From assembly GCF_003268635.1 (NCBI RefSeq), contig NZ_CP029639.1, positions 17,501 to 81,500 on the forward strand: a stretch of 64,000 nt of DNA, read 5' to 3'. Source of the stretch: Paenibacillus sp. DCT19. Lineage in GTDB: Bacteria; Bacillota; Bacilli; Paenibacillales; Paenibacillaceae. Positions 45,553-56,363 of this stretch are shown here, one piece after another; position 1 is the first letter of the stretch, and each line of letters begins with the position of its first letter. A program made the translations under genes and the position numbers. The notes under the pieces were generated by a model, which was not told where the DNA came from, did not search any database, and saw only the letters and a program-made list of their open reading frames with translations.

Positions 45553-46992
45553 ATGGAAGCTTTACGCTGGGACAAGCTGGTGAGACATGTTTTGGATGCA
45601 GCGGAAGAGCATCAATTATGGGTTCCTGGGGATCGGATTGTCGTCGCTGTGTCGGGCGGACCGGACTCGGTGGCTTTTTTGCATATCATGCACGATATAA
45701 GCTCAAACCATGTACCGTTAGAATTGATCTGTGCTCATGTACATCATGGATTTCGAAGTGAATCCGATCAAGAAGCGGAAATGGTGGAGGCACTGGCAGC
45801 CCGTTTGGGATTGCCGTTCGAGTGGATACGAGCAGATATTCCTTCTTATATGAAGATGACAGGTCAAGGATCTCAAGAGGCTGCACGTGATCGACGGTAT
45901 GCATTTTTGCATGAGGTGGCGAGTAAATACGATGCAGCAAGCATCGCACTTGCTCATCATGCCGACGATCAGGCGGAGACGGTCATGCTTCATTTACTGC
46001 GTGGCAGCGGCCTATCCGGACTGAGTGGAATGAAGTTTAAACGGCGTGAAAAAAATGTGGAACTTATTCGTCCATGTCTTCGTATAAACAAGACAGACCT
46101 TGTAGAAGCTTGTAATACCAGGGGATTTCCGTACTTTACGGATGAGAGCAACGCTCTGCGTAAATATCGGCGTAATGCCATTCGCTTGGATGTCCTTCCT
46201 TTTTTGGGGCAGTATAATGGACAGTTAACGCCGTCATTGAATCGACTCGCTGAAATAGTAAGCGATGAAGACGATTTCATGGAACAAGGTGCATATGACG
46301 CATACAGGTGTCTAGTGCAGGAGAACGGCGGAAGGCTAACCTTTGAGGTGCCTTCCTTTTTGAAGTTACATGTCGCTTTACAACGAAGGTTGATTAAACT
46401 AATATTGAATTATCTGCCTTTGGACAGTGATTTTGTCGACTTTACCCGTATCGAAACCATTCGTCGGAAGGTGATAGAGCCCTCTGTGACGACCTGGAGC
46501 CTGGATATCGGACAGACACTTGTCTGTACCCGGGAGTATGATTTGATCTCCTTTGGCATACGGAATGACGTACAGGATCAAACCTACGAGTATCGTCTAA
46601 CGAATTGGAGTGAAACGCATGAGTTTCCTCTCTCCGAAATCAACCGATTTCTTCGCTTGACGACCGTAATCCCCGAGGACTATCTTGCACCGGAATCAGC
46701 GAACCAAGCCGCATTTGATGCGGATCAACTGGTTATGCCGCTGATTGTGCGTTCACGGTTACCTGGAGATACCATGAAAGTCATGGGATTAAACGGAAGC
46801 AAAAAGGTGAAAAATATTTTCATCGATGAAAAAATCCCACCCTCTGTCCGTCCACGAATTCCAGTGGTATGTGACGGAGCGGGCAACATTATTTGGTTGC
46901 CTGGTGTTCGTCGCTCGAACGTTGCACCGGTTCAAGAGGATACTTCCGCAATTTTATACATGACTGTAGGCGATTCAGCGATTCAGGGGTAG
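45553..46992 (+). CDS. tilS: tRNA(Ile)-lysidine synthase
   Basis: 479 residues. It converts C34 of tRNA-Ile(CAU) to lysidine so it reads AUA. The PP-loop VAVSGGPDSVAFL is at ~30-42, LAHHADDQAETVMLHLLRGSG at ~135 and C-terminal TilS domains follow (LPGDTMKVMGLNGSKKVKN). The ATG has GGAAAAGG upstream. Followed by hpt and ftsH, as in Bacillus. Confidence 0.96.
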   Translation: MEALRWDKLVRHVLDAAEEHQLWVPGDRIVVAVSGGPDSVAFLHIMHDISSNHVPLELICAHVHHGFRSESDQEAEMVEALAARLGLPFEWIRADIPSYMKMTGQGSQEAARDRRYAFLHEVASKYDAASIALAHHADDQAETVMLHLLRGSGLSGLSGMKFKRREKNVELIRPCLRINKTDLVEACNTRGFPYFTDESNALRKYRRNAIRLDVLPFLGQYNGQLTPSLNRLAEIVSDEDDFMEQGAYDAYRCLVQENGGRLTFEVPSFLKLHVALQRRLIKLILNYLPLDSDFVDFTRIETIRRKVIEPSVTTWSLDIGQTLVCTREYDLISFGIRNDVQDQTYEYRLTNWSETHEFPLSEINRFLRLTTVIPEDYLAPESANQAAFDADQLVMPLIVRSRLPGDTMKVMGLNGSKKVKNIFIDEKIPPSVRPRIPVVCDGAGNIIWLPGVRRSNVAPVQEDTSAILYMTVGDSAIQG

Positions 46993-47045
46993 TGGTTATG
47001 GTTCAGGTAAGGCTTTCATAGTATAACTTTAGGAGGTTCGCACAG

Positions 47046-47585
47046 TTGCAGAACGATATTCAAGAAGTATTGATTAGCGAAGAAGAGATTCAGAGTAAGG
47101 TTAAGGAACTAGGCGCAACATTAAGTGCCGAGTATGAAGGTCGCAACCCTTTGGTCATTTGTGTGCTCAAAGGTGCGTTTATATTTATGGCTGATTTGGT
47201 TAAGAACATAACGGTACCTGTTGAAATGGACTTTATGGCAGTATCGAGTTATGGCGCTTCCACCAAATCGTCAGGGGTTGTCAAAATCATTAAGGATCTG
47301 GATGTTTCGGTTGAAGGTCGCGAGGTTCTGATTGTCGAAGATATTATTGATAGTGGACTCACACTCAGTTATCTGATTGATCTACTTGAAAACCGTGGCT
47401 CCAAGTCTGTGCGTGTAGTTACGCTGTTTGATAAGCCATCAGGCCGCAAGGTCGAGCTTGAAGCTCATTACACAGGCTTTGACATTCCTGACGCGTTCAT
47501 CGTTGGATACGGTTTGGATTACGCTGAGCAGTACCGGAATCTCCCTTATATCGGGATTTTGAAGCCGGAAGTCTACACCAGCTAA
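47046..47585 (+). CDS. hpt: Hypoxanthine phosphoribosyltransferase
   Basis: 179 residues. Salvages hypoxanthine (and guanine) with PRPP. PRPP loop [17 protein letters not shown] (~98-114), [16 protein letters not shown] (~37) and [25 protein letters not shown] (~142) fit HPRT. TTG start 47046 with AGGAGG 15 bases upstream. Between tilS and ftsH, as in Bacillus. Confidence 0.96.
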   Translation: MQNDIQEVLISEEEIQSKVKELGATLSAEYEGRNPLVICVLKGAFIFMADLVKNITVPVEMDFMAVSSYGASTKSSGVVKIIKDLDVSVEGREVLIVEDIIDSGLTLSYLIDLLENRGSKSVRVVTLFDKPSGRKVELEAHYTGFDIPDAFIVGYGLDYAEQYRNLPYIGILKPEVYTS

Positions 47586-47626
47586 TATCATCCTGGACCC
47601 AAGCCTTGAGAGTTTCCTGGCTTCTG

Positions 47627-47656
47627 TTGAGAAGCCGTGTCGGGCTATGTTAAAAT
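47627..47656 (+). promoter_or_regulatory. Possible sigma-A promoter of ftsH
   Basis: TTGAGA at 47627-47632, 18-base spacer, TAAAAT at 47651-47656, ending 29 bases ahead of the ftsH ATG. Confidence 0.5.
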
Positions 47657-47685
47657 AATTAAAGTGTCTCGAGAGGAGGTAGGGG

Positions 47686-49731
47686 ATGAATCGGTTCATC
47701 CGGAATTCTGCTTTTTATTTAATTCTTTTTTTAGTTGTGGTGGGCATAGTCCAATTCGTCAGCAATGGCGGCGAAGCCACCGATAATCCTAGATATGATC
47801 AGTTGCGCGCAGCAGTTAAGGCCAACAATGTCTCTGAATTGACGGTTCAATTCGACGGTCAGTCGTTTCTGGTAACCGGTCAATACAAAGAGAAGCCTGC
47901 AGAAGCCAAATCAGAAAACTTCTCAACGTATATTCCTCCTACGGATGAAGCGATTAGTGAGCTTGTAGCGGCAAGTGAAACTAATAATTTTCAGTTTAAT
48001 CAGGAGCCAATGAGACGTGACAGCATCTGGCTGACACTGTTGACCTCTTTTATTCCTTTGATCATTATGTTCCTGTTGTTCTTCTTCCTGTTTAATCAGG
48101 CGCAAGGCGGCGGCGGTAAAGTAATGAACTTTGGTAAAAGTCGGGCTCGTCTCTATAACGAAGAGAAAAAACGGGTTACGTTTGAAGACGTTGCTGGTGC
48201 TGATGAAGAGAAGCAGGAACTTGTTGAGGTCGTTGACTTCCTCAAAGATCCTCGTAAATTTGCAGCAGTAGGTGCACGTATTCCTAAGGGCGTATTGCTC
48301 GTAGGTCCTCCGGGTACTGGTAAAACATTGCTCGCACGTGCCGTAGCCGGTGAAGCGGGTGTACCGTTCTTCAGTATTTCCGGTTCTGACTTCGTCGAAA
48401 TGTTCGTCGGTGTCGGTGCATCACGTGTACGTGATTTGTTCGAAAATGCGAAGAAAAATGCCCCATGTATCATCTTTATTGATGAGATTGATGCTGTAGG
48501 TCGTCAGCGTGGAGCTGGCCTTGGCGGTGGACACGATGAACGTGAACAGACGCTCAACCAGTTGCTCGTTGAAATGGACGGATTCGGCGCTAACGAAGGT
48601 ATCATCATCGTAGCTGCAACGAACCGTGCAGATATTCTTGACCCTGCCTTGCTGCGTCCAGGACGTTTTGACCGTCAAATTACGGTTGACCGCCCAGATG
48701 TTAAAGGCCGTGAAGCTGTCTTGAAAGTACACTCTCGTAACAAACCTCTGACCAAAGATGTGAAGATGGATGTTATCGCGAAGCGTACAACGGGCTTCTC
48801 TGGTGCTGATCTAGAGAATCTCTTGAACGAAGCAGCATTGCTTGCAGCACGTCGTAATCGTAGAGATATCTCCATGAAAGAAGTTGACGAGGCGATTGAC
48901 CGTGTCATTGTTGGTACGGAGAAGAAGAGCCGTGTTATCAGTGACCGTGAGAAGCGGATTGTTGCTTATCACGAAGCAGGTCACACCATCGTTGGTTATT
49001 TCTTGGAACATGCCGATATGGTACATAAAGTTACTATCATTCCGCGCGGACGTGCGGGTGGATATGTAATCATGTTGCCAAAAGAAGATCGTATGCTTGT
49101 CACCAAGCAAGAGCTGCTCGACAAAGTAACAGGACTCCTTGGAGGCCGTGTTGCAGAAGAATTGTTCATCGGCGAAATTGGTACTGGTGCATACAGCGAC
49201 TTCCAACAAGCGACAGGTATTGTTCGTAGCATGGTTATGGAATATGGTATGAGTGAAAAATTGGGTCCAATGCAATTCGGAAGTTCACAAGGACAAGTGT
49301 TCCTTGGTCGTGATATTGGACATGAACAGAATTACTCGGATTCCATTGCATATGAGATTGATCAGGAAATGCAACGCTTTATTAACGAATGTTACGAGAA
49401 ATGTAAGGACTTGCTCGTAAAACATACGAGAGAGATGCATCTGATCGCAGAAACATTGCTTGAAGTGGAGACTTTGGAAATGGATCAGATCAAGCAATTG
49501 ATCGAGACAGGTTCTCTGACTCCGGTAGCTGAGAGCAACAATGATGATGAAGGTACGCCGAGCGAAAGCGGAGAGCCAATCGTTGATAACCTCGGCGATG
49601 TGCGTGTCCGTATCCAAGGCAAGGATGAAACACCTGGAACACCATCGGGTGATATTCCTAACGAAACTCCGAATCTGGATAAACCTAACGGCAATGATCC
49701 AGATGATGGTGGAACGAAACCAACATCATAA
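47686..49731 (+). CDS. ftsH: ATP-dependent zinc metalloprotease FtsH
   Basis: 681 residues. Two membrane helices (~5-25 and ~112-133) flank an outside domain; AAA+ domain with [20 protein letters not shown] (~206) and [10 protein letters not shown] (~266); M41 protease with HEAGH (~430). It degrades membrane and regulatory proteins and is needed for sporulation in Bacillus. The ~60-residue C-terminal tail is acidic, Pro/Gly/Thr-rich and longer than in B. subtilis (637 residues). GAGGAGG precedes the ATG. Confidence 0.97.
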   Translation: MNRFIRNSAFYLILFLVVVGIVQFVSNGGEATDNPRYDQLRAAVKANNVSELTVQFDGQSFLVTGQYKEKPAEAKSENFSTYIPPTDEAISELVAASETNNFQFNQEPMRRDSIWLTLLTSFIPLIIMFLLFFFLFNQAQGGGGKVMNFGKSRARLYNEEKKRVTFEDVAGADEEKQELVEVVDFLKDPRKFAAVGARIPKGVLLVGPPGTGKTLLARAVAGEAGVPFFSISGSDFVEMFVGVGASRVRDLFENAKKNAPCIIFIDEIDAVGRQRGAGLGGGHDEREQTLNQLLVEMDGFGANEGIIIVAATNRADILDPALLRPGRFDRQITVDRPDVKGREAVLKVHSRNKPLTKDVKMDVIAKRTTGFSGADLENLLNEAALLAARRNRRDISMKEVDEAIDRVIVGTEKKSRVISDREKRIVAYHEAGHTIVGYFLEHADMVHKVTIIPRGRAGGYVIMLPKEDRMLVTKQELLDKVTGLLGGRVAEELFIGEIGTGAYSDFQQATGIVRSMVMEYGMSEKLGPMQFGSSQGQVFLGRDIGHEQNYSDSIAYEIDQEMQRFINECYEKCKDLLVKHTREMHLIAETLLEVETLEMDQIKQLIETGSLTPVAESNNDDEGTPSESGEPIVDNLGDVRVRIQGKDETPGTPSGDIPNETPNLDKPNGNDPDDGGTKPTS

Positions 49732-49768
49732 TTCAAATTAATGATCTGTCTAATGGCAGATACACAGA

Positions 49769-49795
49769 GGAGAGCCCAAGGGCTCTCCTTTTTTA
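49769..49795 (+). terminator. Rho-independent terminator after ftsH
   Basis: GGAGAGCCC and GGGCTCTCC form a perfect 9-bp stem separated by AA, followed by six T residues. Confidence 0.95.
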
Positions 49796-50064
49796 TGTCA
49801 TAAGAATCAATTCAGGGATAATGATACGCATGCCGATTATTTTAAATTATATATAACGATAATGATGAGATTGAGGAAGAACCATGCAGAAAATGGGGGG
49901 TTATCAGGGAGTTCTGCAGCCTTTTCATTTATTGACAGAGTCGTGAACGTTGTGTACATTAGGTGTTAAACCGCTTGTGATTCGTTTCTCAAGCGAAAAA
50001 TGATGACGTAGACAGTCATACGAAACAGTGAATAACGCTGTCCCGATAAAGGAGAGGATCACAG

Positions 50065-51003
50065 GTGGAAGCTCTGGCTTTAGAGCGCAAGGCTGAGATG
50101 AACCGTGAGCTGCGTGAGCGGCTGATGGAGTTGAAAAAGGAACGTAATGCTATTATTCTTGCTCATTATTACCAGCGTGATGAAGTACAGGAAGTTGCCG
50201 ATTTTCGAGGAGATTCATTTCTGTTAGCTCAAAAAGCTGCAGAGACCGATGCAGATGTAATCGTATTCTGTGGAGTTCATTTTATGGGTGAAAGCGCTAA
50301 AATTTTGGCACCAAACAAAACGGTTATTATTCCGGATGAACGTGCAGGTTGCCCGATGGCTGATATGGTCAACGTTGAAGGGCTCCGTAAGTTAAAAGCA
50401 CAACATCCAAATGCCAAAGTGGTTACGTATATCAATTCCTCGGCAGAGATCAAAGCAGAAACGGATATCTGTTGTACCTCAGCAAATGCAGTTAAAGTGA
50501 TCCAATCTGTTGATTCCGATGAAATCATCTGGGTACCTGATAAAAATCTAGGTCATTATGTGCAGCAACATACGGACAAGAAGATGATTATCTGGGAAGG
50601 GTATTGTAATACCCACGATATGCTTACAGTTAAAGACGTTGTTGAGATGAGAGCGAAATATCCGAATGCTGAATTTGTTGTCCATCCTGAATGTCGCCCA
50701 GAAGTAGTGGAGATGGGTGATTTCGTAGGCAGCACTACAGCGATTCTTGAATACTGCAAGAAGTCTACAACGAAAGAGTTCATCGTAGGTACGGAAGATG
50801 GCACAGGGTATCAGCTTCGTCTGGATAGCCCAGACAAACAGTTTCATTTTGCCACCAAGTTTCTCGTTTGCCCTAACATGAAGGTGAATAACCTGAAGAA
50901 ACTGGTGAAGTGTCTGGAAACGATGAAGCCGCAAATTTACGTACCACCAGCTGTTGCTGACAAAGCTAGAGAATCACTAGAGCGCATGTTACTGGTGAAG
51001 TAA
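50065..51003 (+). CDS. nadA: Quinolinate synthase A
   Basis: 312 residues. Condenses iminoaspartate with DHAP to quinolinate using a 4Fe-4S cluster. IILAHYYQRDEVQEVADFRG (~32), CGVHFMGESAKIL (~72), HPECRPEV (~212) and CPNMKVNNL (~275) are typical; cysteines at CGVHFM, HPECR and CPNM are the expected ligands. GTG start 50065 after AAGGAGAGG. First gene of nadABC, not found at this place in B. subtilis. An NAD-responsive operator was looked for and not recognised. Confidence 0.95.
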   Translation: MEALALERKAEMNRELRERLMELKKERNAIILAHYYQRDEVQEVADFRGDSFLLAQKAAETDADVIVFCGVHFMGESAKILAPNKTVIIPDERAGCPMADMVNVEGLRKLKAQHPNAKVVTYINSSAEIKAETDICCTSANAVKVIQSVDSDEIIWVPDKNLGHYVQQHTDKKMIIWEGYCNTHDMLTVKDVVEMRAKYPNAEFVVHPECRPEVVEMGDFVGSTTAILEYCKKSTTKEFIVGTEDGTGYQLRLDSPDKQFHFATKFLVCPNMKVNNLKKLVKCLETMKPQIYVPPAVADKARESLERMLLVK

Positions 51004-51038
51004 CGAGCGTTACTCTTGCTCCAAGACGGGTGAATAAA

Positions 51039-52655
51039 ATGATACCTTCATACTTAGTTGATTTTGATCTGTCCTCACTGCCTGTAGTTGAGACGGATGT
51101 GCTAGTGATTGGTTCAGGCATTGCGGGATTGTTCACTGCCATCAAAGCCGGTGAAGAACGCCGTGTGTTGATGATCACGAAGAAATCGTTATTGGAAAGT
51201 AACACACGGTATGCCCAAGGAGGAATTGCCGCTGTCATTGCAGAGGATGATTCCCCCGCATACCATTTGCAGGATACCTTAATCGCTGGAGCAGGCTTAT
51301 GCCGCTCCGCAGCGGTTGAGGCGTTGGTGAATGAAGGCCCAGACGGTGTTAAGGAATTAATCAGACTGGGGACAGCATTCGATGAGGAGAACGGCGTGCT
51401 GGCGTTGACGCAGGAAGGAGCGCATAGCCACCGCCGTATTTTGCATGCAAATGGAGATGCAACAGGGTATGAAATTGTGCGAGCGCTGGCTGTGGAAGTG
51501 AGTGAGCACCCAGGCATTGAAGTATGGGATGAACATTTTGTTATTGATTTGATCACGGATCATGGTGAATGTATAGGAGCCCTTGTCCAAAAGGCAGATG
51601 GCTCACAGGTGTTTGTAAAAGCTCAAGCAACAGTTCTATGCTCTGGCGGTGCAGGGCAGTTGTATCGATATACTACGAATCCAGAGGTCGCAACGGCTGA
51701 CGGGGTAGCTATGGCTTATCGTGCCGGAGCTGTCATTCGGGACATGGAGTTCATTCAATTCCATCCGACCTCCTTATGTTACCCAGGAGCCCCGCGTTTC
51801 CTCATATCGGAGGCGGTACGGGGTGAAGGTGCTGTTTTGCGTAACGTGAAGGGCGAACGCTTCATGGAACGCTATCATGAACAGCTTGAGCTGGCTCCTC
51901 GAGATATTGTAGCTAGAGCGATTGTCAGTGAAATGGAAGCCACCAACAGTACCTTTGTCTACTTAGACATTACGCATGAATCAACAGAACTAATCAAGCA
52001 TCGCTTCCCCACAATTTATGAAACCTGCATGCGGTACGGGCTTGATATGACCACAGACTGGATTCCAGTTGCACCTGCAGCCCATTACATGATGGGTGGG
52101 GTGAAGACAGATCTTAGCGGCGAGAGCAGTATTGGCAGGTTGTTCGCATGTGGTGAGGTTTCATCTACAGGGGTACACGGGGCGAATCGCCTGGCGAGCA
52201 ACTCCTTGTCCGAAGCCATCGTGTTTGGGCGAAGAATAGTGGAGCGAGTTCTTTCCCTTCCTCCTCTAGCTCCAATCCGTTATGAGCATTTTGCTGGAGG
52301 TATCGGAAGAAAAGTCGTGGCAGAGCAAAGACCTGTATCTGAACGACGTCTACGACTACAGAAAATGATGGTTCGTTATGTTGGTCTGCGCCGTAACGGG
52401 GTTAATCTGCAAGGAGCTATAGAACAGCTTCAGCATGAATTGCACTATTTTGACCAGATGCTTACACAAAGGGAAGAGATGGAGTATGCCAACCTTTTGA
52501 CATGTGCATGGCTAGTGACTACAGGTGCGTTACATCGGCAGGAAAGCCGAGGGGCACACTATCGGGAAGATTTCCCGCAGCGTGATGATGTAGTCTGGCA
52601 GAAGCATAGTCTGCAGCAGCGAGAACAAGCGATTGTGGAGGAATTGATGTCATGA
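51039..52655 (+). CDS. nadB: L-aspartate oxidase
   Basis: About 538 residues. FAD enzyme oxidising aspartate to iminoaspartate for NadA. Dinucleotide fold VLVIGSGIAGLFTAI (~20), the conserved active-site Arg region VRGEGAVLRN (~255) and the FAD segment GVHGANRLASNSLSEAIVFG (~385) are visible. ATG 51039 is preferred, with GGGTGA 6 bases upstream, over GTG 51030, which lacks a site. Overlaps nadC by 4 bases (ATGA). Confidence 0.95.
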   Translation: MIPSYLVDFDLSSLPVVETDVLVIGSGIAGLFTAIKAGEERRVLMITKKSLLESNTRYAQGGIAAVIAEDDSPAYHLQDTLIAGAGLCRSAAVEALVNEGPDGVKELIRLGTAFDEENGVLALTQEGAHSHRRILHANGDATGYEIVRALAVEVSEHPGIEVWDEHFVIDLITDHGECIGALVQKADGSQVFVKAQATVLCSGGAGQLYRYTTNPEVATADGVAMAYRAGAVIRDMEFIQFHPTSLCYPGAPRFLISEAVRGEGAVLRNVKGERFMERYHEQLELAPRDIVARAIVSEMEATNSTFVYLDITHESTELIKHRFPTIYETCMRYGLDMTTDWIPVAPAAHYMMGGVKTDLSGESSIGRLFACGEVSSTGVHGANRLASNSLSEAIVFGRRIVERVLSLPPLAPIRYEHFAGGIGRKVVAEQRPVSERRLRLQKMMVRYVGLRRNGVNLQGAIEQLQHELHYFDQMLTQREEMEYANLLTCAWLVTTGALHRQESRGAHYREDFPQRDDVVWQKHSLQQREQAIVEELMS

Positions 52656-53518
52656 TATTGAACGGATATAATGAAGAACTCATCGAAAGAATTAAAAGCT
52701 GGCTTCGTGAGGATGTTGGTGCAGGCGATGTGACCTCTAGTGTAACGATTCCGGCAGGCCATCAATCCAAGGCGGTTATTCATGCCAAAGACAAGGGTAT
52801 TATTGCAGGTATCACTGTAGCTGAACTGGTGTTTCAAGTGGTAGACCCTACGCTAGTGTTTAAACCGATGGTTCAAGATGGCGACTTGGTTACAAAGGGC
52901 ACCATTTTGGCTGAGGTAGAGGGAAGCACACACCGTTTGTTAACGGGTGAACGGCTGGCTCTGAACCTGCTGCAACGGATGTCGGGTATTGCCACGCGTA
53001 CACGTTCTTATGTTGATGCACTTGAAGGCCTAGCGACGAAGCTAGTAGATACACGCAAGACTACACCGGGTCATCGATTACTTGAGAAGTACGCCGTGCG
53101 TGTGGGTGGTGGATCGAATCATCGCTTTGGTTTATATGATGCGGTTATGATCAAAGATAATCATATCAAGGGTGCAGGTGGCATTACACCCGCAGTTGAG
53201 CGTGCTAGAGAAGCTATCCCGCATACCATGACCATTGAAGTGGAGACGGAAAACCTGGATCAGGTACGAGAGGCATTGCAAGCTGGAGCAGATATCATTA
53301 TGCTGGATAACATGCATCCGGATCGCATGCGTGAGGCAGTTGCATTGATCCACGAGCAGTCTCCGCATGTAAAAGTTGAGGCTTCAGGTAACGTCTCTTT
53401 GAAAACCATTCGTGGCATTGCCGAGAGCGGTGTGGATGTAATCTCGGTTGGCAGGTTAACCTACTCTTTTGAGAGCCTGGATATTAGCCTTGATTTAAAC
53501 GAAAAGAAAGAGGGGTGA
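52652..53518 (+). CDS. nadC: Nicotinate-nucleotide pyrophosphorylase (carboxylating)
   Basis: 288 residues. Converts quinolinate and PRPP to nicotinate mononucleotide. EDVGAGDVTS (~18), RMSGIATRTR (~110), DTRKTTPGHRLLEKYAVRVG (~132) and KDNHIKGAG (~168) are QPRTase marks. Translationally coupled to nadB. coaX follows within 6 bases, so NAD and CoA genes may share a transcript. Confidence 0.96.
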   Translation: MILNGYNEELIERIKSWLREDVGAGDVTSSVTIPAGHQSKAVIHAKDKGIIAGITVAELVFQVVDPTLVFKPMVQDGDLVTKGTILAEVEGSTHRLLTGERLALNLLQRMSGIATRTRSYVDALEGLATKLVDTRKTTPGHRLLEKYAVRVGGGSNHRFGLYDAVMIKDNHIKGAGGITPAVERAREAIPHTMTIEVETENLDQVREALQAGADIIMLDNMHPDRMREAVALIHEQSPHVKVEASGNVSLKTIRGIAESGVDVISVGRLTYSFESLDISLDLNEKKEG

Positions 53519-53524
53519 ACCTCT

Positions 53525-54295
53525 TTGATTCTTGTAGTAGACGTGGGCAACAGCAATATCGTTCTTGGTGTATATCAAGGCCGAACGTTGCTCCACCATT
53601 TTCGCCTGAGCACATCTCGTCAGTCCACAGTGGATGAATATGGCGTATTGATTTATAATTTATTTCATATGTCCGGTATCTCTACACGTGACATTGAAGG
53701 AGTTATCATTTCATCTGTCGTTCCACCACTGGTGAATGTGATTGAAACGATGTGTGCTAAGTATGTTGGCAAAAAGCCAATGCTTGTTGGACCTGGAATT
53801 AAGACAGGACTTAATCTGCGTTACGAGAACCCTCGTGAAGTAGGTGCAGATCGGATCGTTAATGCAGTAGCAGCCGTTCATAAATATGGAGGGCCACTTG
53901 TTGTTGTTGATTTCGGAACAGCGACGACGTTTGACTGTATTGACGAGAAGGGCAATTATCTAGGGGGGGCCATCGTACCAGGCATTCATATTGCCACAGA
54001 AGCACTGTACGAGCGGGCGTCGAAGTTACCCCGTATTGAGCTAGAGAAACCCAAGAAGGTCATAGGCCGTAATACGGTTCATGCCATGCAAGCGGGTATT
54101 ATCTATGGTTATGCAGGGCAAGTAGACGGGATTGTGGAACGCATTCGCGAGGAGCTGGGAGCGAAACCAAAGGTTATCGCAACTGGTGGACTTGCTGCCT
54201 TGATTGCAGAAGAAACCCGCAGCATCGAAGAAGTTGATCCGCTGCTTACGCTTGAAGGGCTGCGTATCATTTATGAGCGGAACCGGGAAAGGTAA
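53525..54295 (+). CDS. coaX: Type III pantothenate kinase
   Basis: 256 residues. First step of CoA synthesis; ASKHA fold. [15 protein letters not shown] (~4), [12 protein letters not shown] (~107), [13 protein letters not shown] (~125) and GGAIVPGI (~148) are the PanK-III motifs. TTG start 53525 with GAGGGGTGA ahead, inside the nadC 3' end. It contains an intact G7 tract (53963-53969), useful when judging the frameshifts elsewhere. Confidence 0.95.
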   Translation: MILVVDVGNSNIVLGVYQGRTLLHHFRLSTSRQSTVDEYGVLIYNLFHMSGISTRDIEGVIISSVVPPLVNVIETMCAKYVGKKPMLVGPGIKTGLNLRYENPREVGADRIVNAVAAVHKYGGPLVVVDFGTATTFDCIDEKGNYLGGAIVPGIHIATEALYERASKLPRIELEKPKKVIGRNTVHAMQAGIIYGYAGQVDGIVERIREELGAKPKVIATGGLAALIAEETRSIEEVDPLLTLEGLRIIYERNRER

Positions 54296-54414
54296 GAACA
54301 AAGGGCGCAGACAGCGGGCTGATTAGACAGTCTTACGTGTTGTGCCGTTTTTTTCTTCTACATTAGATGGATACACAATAATACATGGCAAAACGCCAAA
54401 GGAGGCTGAATGAC

Positions 54415-55302
54415 TTGGAAAACAAAAAACAAGATCGATTAATTCGAGGTACAGCAATGGATGGACGGGTTAGAGCATTTGCTGTCCAAACGACAGAATT
54501 GGTTGAGGAGCTGCGCAGAAGACACGATACGTTTCCCACGGCTACAGCTGCCATGGGGCGTACCCTTACAGCTGCGGCTATCATGGGTGCTATGCTTAAG
54601 GGAGAAGAGAAGCTCACCATCCAGGTAAAGGGCGATGGCCCAATTGGCCAAATTGTAGCAGATGCTAATGCGAAAGGCGAAGTGCGTGGCTATGTCTCCA
54701 ATCCACACGTGCACTTGCCTAGCAATAGTATGGGCAAGCTTGACGTTAGGGGTGCAGTAGGAACGGAAGGCTTCGTCAATGTAACGAAAGACCTTGGACT
54801 GAAAGAACCTTACCGTGGTAGTGTCCCAATTATTTCTGGTGAACTGGGTGAAGATTTCACGTACTATTTTGCTAAGTCAGAGCAAACGCCGTCTGCTGTA
54901 GGTGTAGGTGTTCTGGTTGATACGGATAACTCAGTGATCGTGGCAGGTGGATTTATTGTACAGCTCCTTCCGGGATTGTCCGATGATGAGATTACAGTTA
55001 TTGAAAAGTCCATCGGTACACTGCCGCCAGTTACAACTTTGCTGGATCAAGGACTTGAGCTCGAACAATTGTTGACTCGAATCCTCCCTGATGTACAAGT
55101 ACTAGATGAAATGGATATTCGATTCCGTTGTGAGTGTTCACGGGAACGCGTAGAGCAAACGCTCATTAGCTTAGGCCAATCCGAGATGGAGCAATTGATT
55201 GAAGAAGAAGGTCAAGCTGAAGTGGTATGTCAATTCTGTAATGAAGCGTATGATTTCAACAAGGAACAACTTGAGACCATTCTGGAGCAAGCCAAGAACT
55301 GA
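54415..55302 (+). CDS. hslO: Redox-regulated chaperone Hsp33
   Basis: About 295 residues. Holdase activated by oxidation; the four zinc cysteines are CEC (~245) and CQFC (~278). N-terminal RAFAVQTTELVEELRRRHDT and MGRTLTAAAIMGAMLKGEEK are typical. The TTG at 54415 lies 7 bases after AAAGGAGGC; the longer in-frame ATG at 54385 precedes that site and is rejected. yacD follows. Confidence 0.94.
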   Translation: MENKKQDRLIRGTAMDGRVRAFAVQTTELVEELRRRHDTFPTATAAMGRTLTAAAIMGAMLKGEEKLTIQVKGDGPIGQIVADANAKGEVRGYVSNPHVHLPSNSMGKLDVRGAVGTEGFVNVTKDLGLKEPYRGSVPIISGELGEDFTYYFAKSEQTPSAVGVGVLVDTDNSVIVAGGFIVQLLPGLSDDEITVIEKSIGTLPPVTTLLDQGLELEQLLTRILPDVQVLDEMDIRFRCECSRERVEQTLISLGQSEMEQLIEEEGQAEVVCQFCNEAYDFNKEQLETILEQAKN

Positions 55303-55325
55303 TTCTAGCGGGGACGGGATACGGA

Positions 55326-56276
55326 ATGACAAGGCAAGAAAAAGGATTGTGGACGGCTGTCATTGTCTTGACGCTTGGTATGCTTATGATGGGTTCGGTC
55401 ATGGTGTTGCAGGGTCTCAGAACAGGTCGTGAAGAGGGGGAACTGCCCCATGATTCTGGTCAAGAAGAAGGTAGCGCTGTAGCCACTATTAATGGAGAGG
55501 TAATTACGGATAAGGAATGGACAGATGCTTTGAAGAAGCGCTATGGCAGTGAACTACTGCTTCAGATGCTCAACCGCAAAGCAGTATACGCCGAAGCCAT
55601 TGCCCGTAATCTAACGGTATCACCTAAAGAAATTGCGAAGGAACTTCACAATGCCATGGATGGATATGATTCGGAACAATCGTATTATGACGAGATGCAG
55701 TCTCAGCTTGGTTTATCTAGGCAGGATCTTGAACTGGAGGCGGGGTATAGGCTTCTACTGGAGAAGATTGCAACGAGCAGCATTCAGATTAAGGATTCAG
55801 ATATCGAGCGTTACTGGAATGAGCATCGGGAAGATTACGTTTCTCCGGAGAAGTATGATCTGTCCATGATCGTGGTGAAGGATGAAAGAGAAGCGGATTC
55901 CTTATTGGAAGCTCTGGAAAACGGGGCGGACTTCGAGCAGACCGCACGTGTCGAATCGACCGACAGCTTCTCTCGTGATTTGGGCGGAAAACTAGGCTGG
56001 ATTGAGCAGAATGATCCATTTCAACCTGAAGAAGTATTGAACCTTGCAGGTCAATTGGAGATTGGTGATATTGCAGGACCTGTAGATATTCAAGAAGGGT
56101 ATGCCATCATCAAATTGAACGATATTCAGGAACGTCAGGAGCAATCGGCAGAAGAGGCTCACGAAGAAATTCGGATGCAACTGGCATTAAGTCAAGCAGA
56201 CCCGCTTCCCCAGGTGGAAGAAAGACTTCGAGACAAGTATGAAGCGGTGGTCGTGTCCGATATTCCGGCGTCATAA
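55326..56276 (+). CDS. yacD: Membrane-anchored peptidyl-prolyl isomerase (YacD-like)
   Basis: 316 residues. One N-terminal membrane helix (~8-31) without a lipobox cysteine, a SurA_N-like part (~55-165) and a PpiC-like rotamase region (~170-285: YDLSMIVVKDEREAD, GGKLGWIEQNDPFQPEEVL, EGYAIIKLNDI). Probably an extracytoplasmic folding factor. The rotamase core is less complete than in the gene at 31926, so catalysis is uncertain. Position between hslO and cysK as in B. subtilis. Confidence 0.88.
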   Translation: MTRQEKGLWTAVIVLTLGMLMMGSVMVLQGLRTGREEGELPHDSGQEEGSAVATINGEVITDKEWTDALKKRYGSELLLQMLNRKAVYAEAIARNLTVSPKEIAKELHNAMDGYDSEQSYYDEMQSQLGLSRQDLELEAGYRLLLEKIATSSIQIKDSDIERYWNEHREDYVSPEKYDLSMIVVKDEREADSLLEALENGADFEQTARVESTDSFSRDLGGKLGWIEQNDPFQPEEVLNLAGQLEIGDIAGPVDIQEGYAIIKLNDIQERQEQSAEEAHEEIRMQLALSQADPLPQVEERLRDKYEAVVVSDIPAS

Positions 56277-56316
56277 TTTATGAATAGATCTTGCGAATTA
56301 ACTTCATCGTGATAAA

Positions 56317-56363
56317 AATACTCTGTCTACAGGCCTAAGGCCCAGGGCAGAGTATTTTTTTTA
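56317..56363 (+). terminator. Rho-independent terminator after yacD
   Basis: AATACTCTG and CAGAGTATT form a perfect 9-bp outer stem, with an inner GGCC/GGCC hairpin, then a run of eight T residues. The 250 bases up to cysK hold no other clear feature. Confidence 0.9.
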
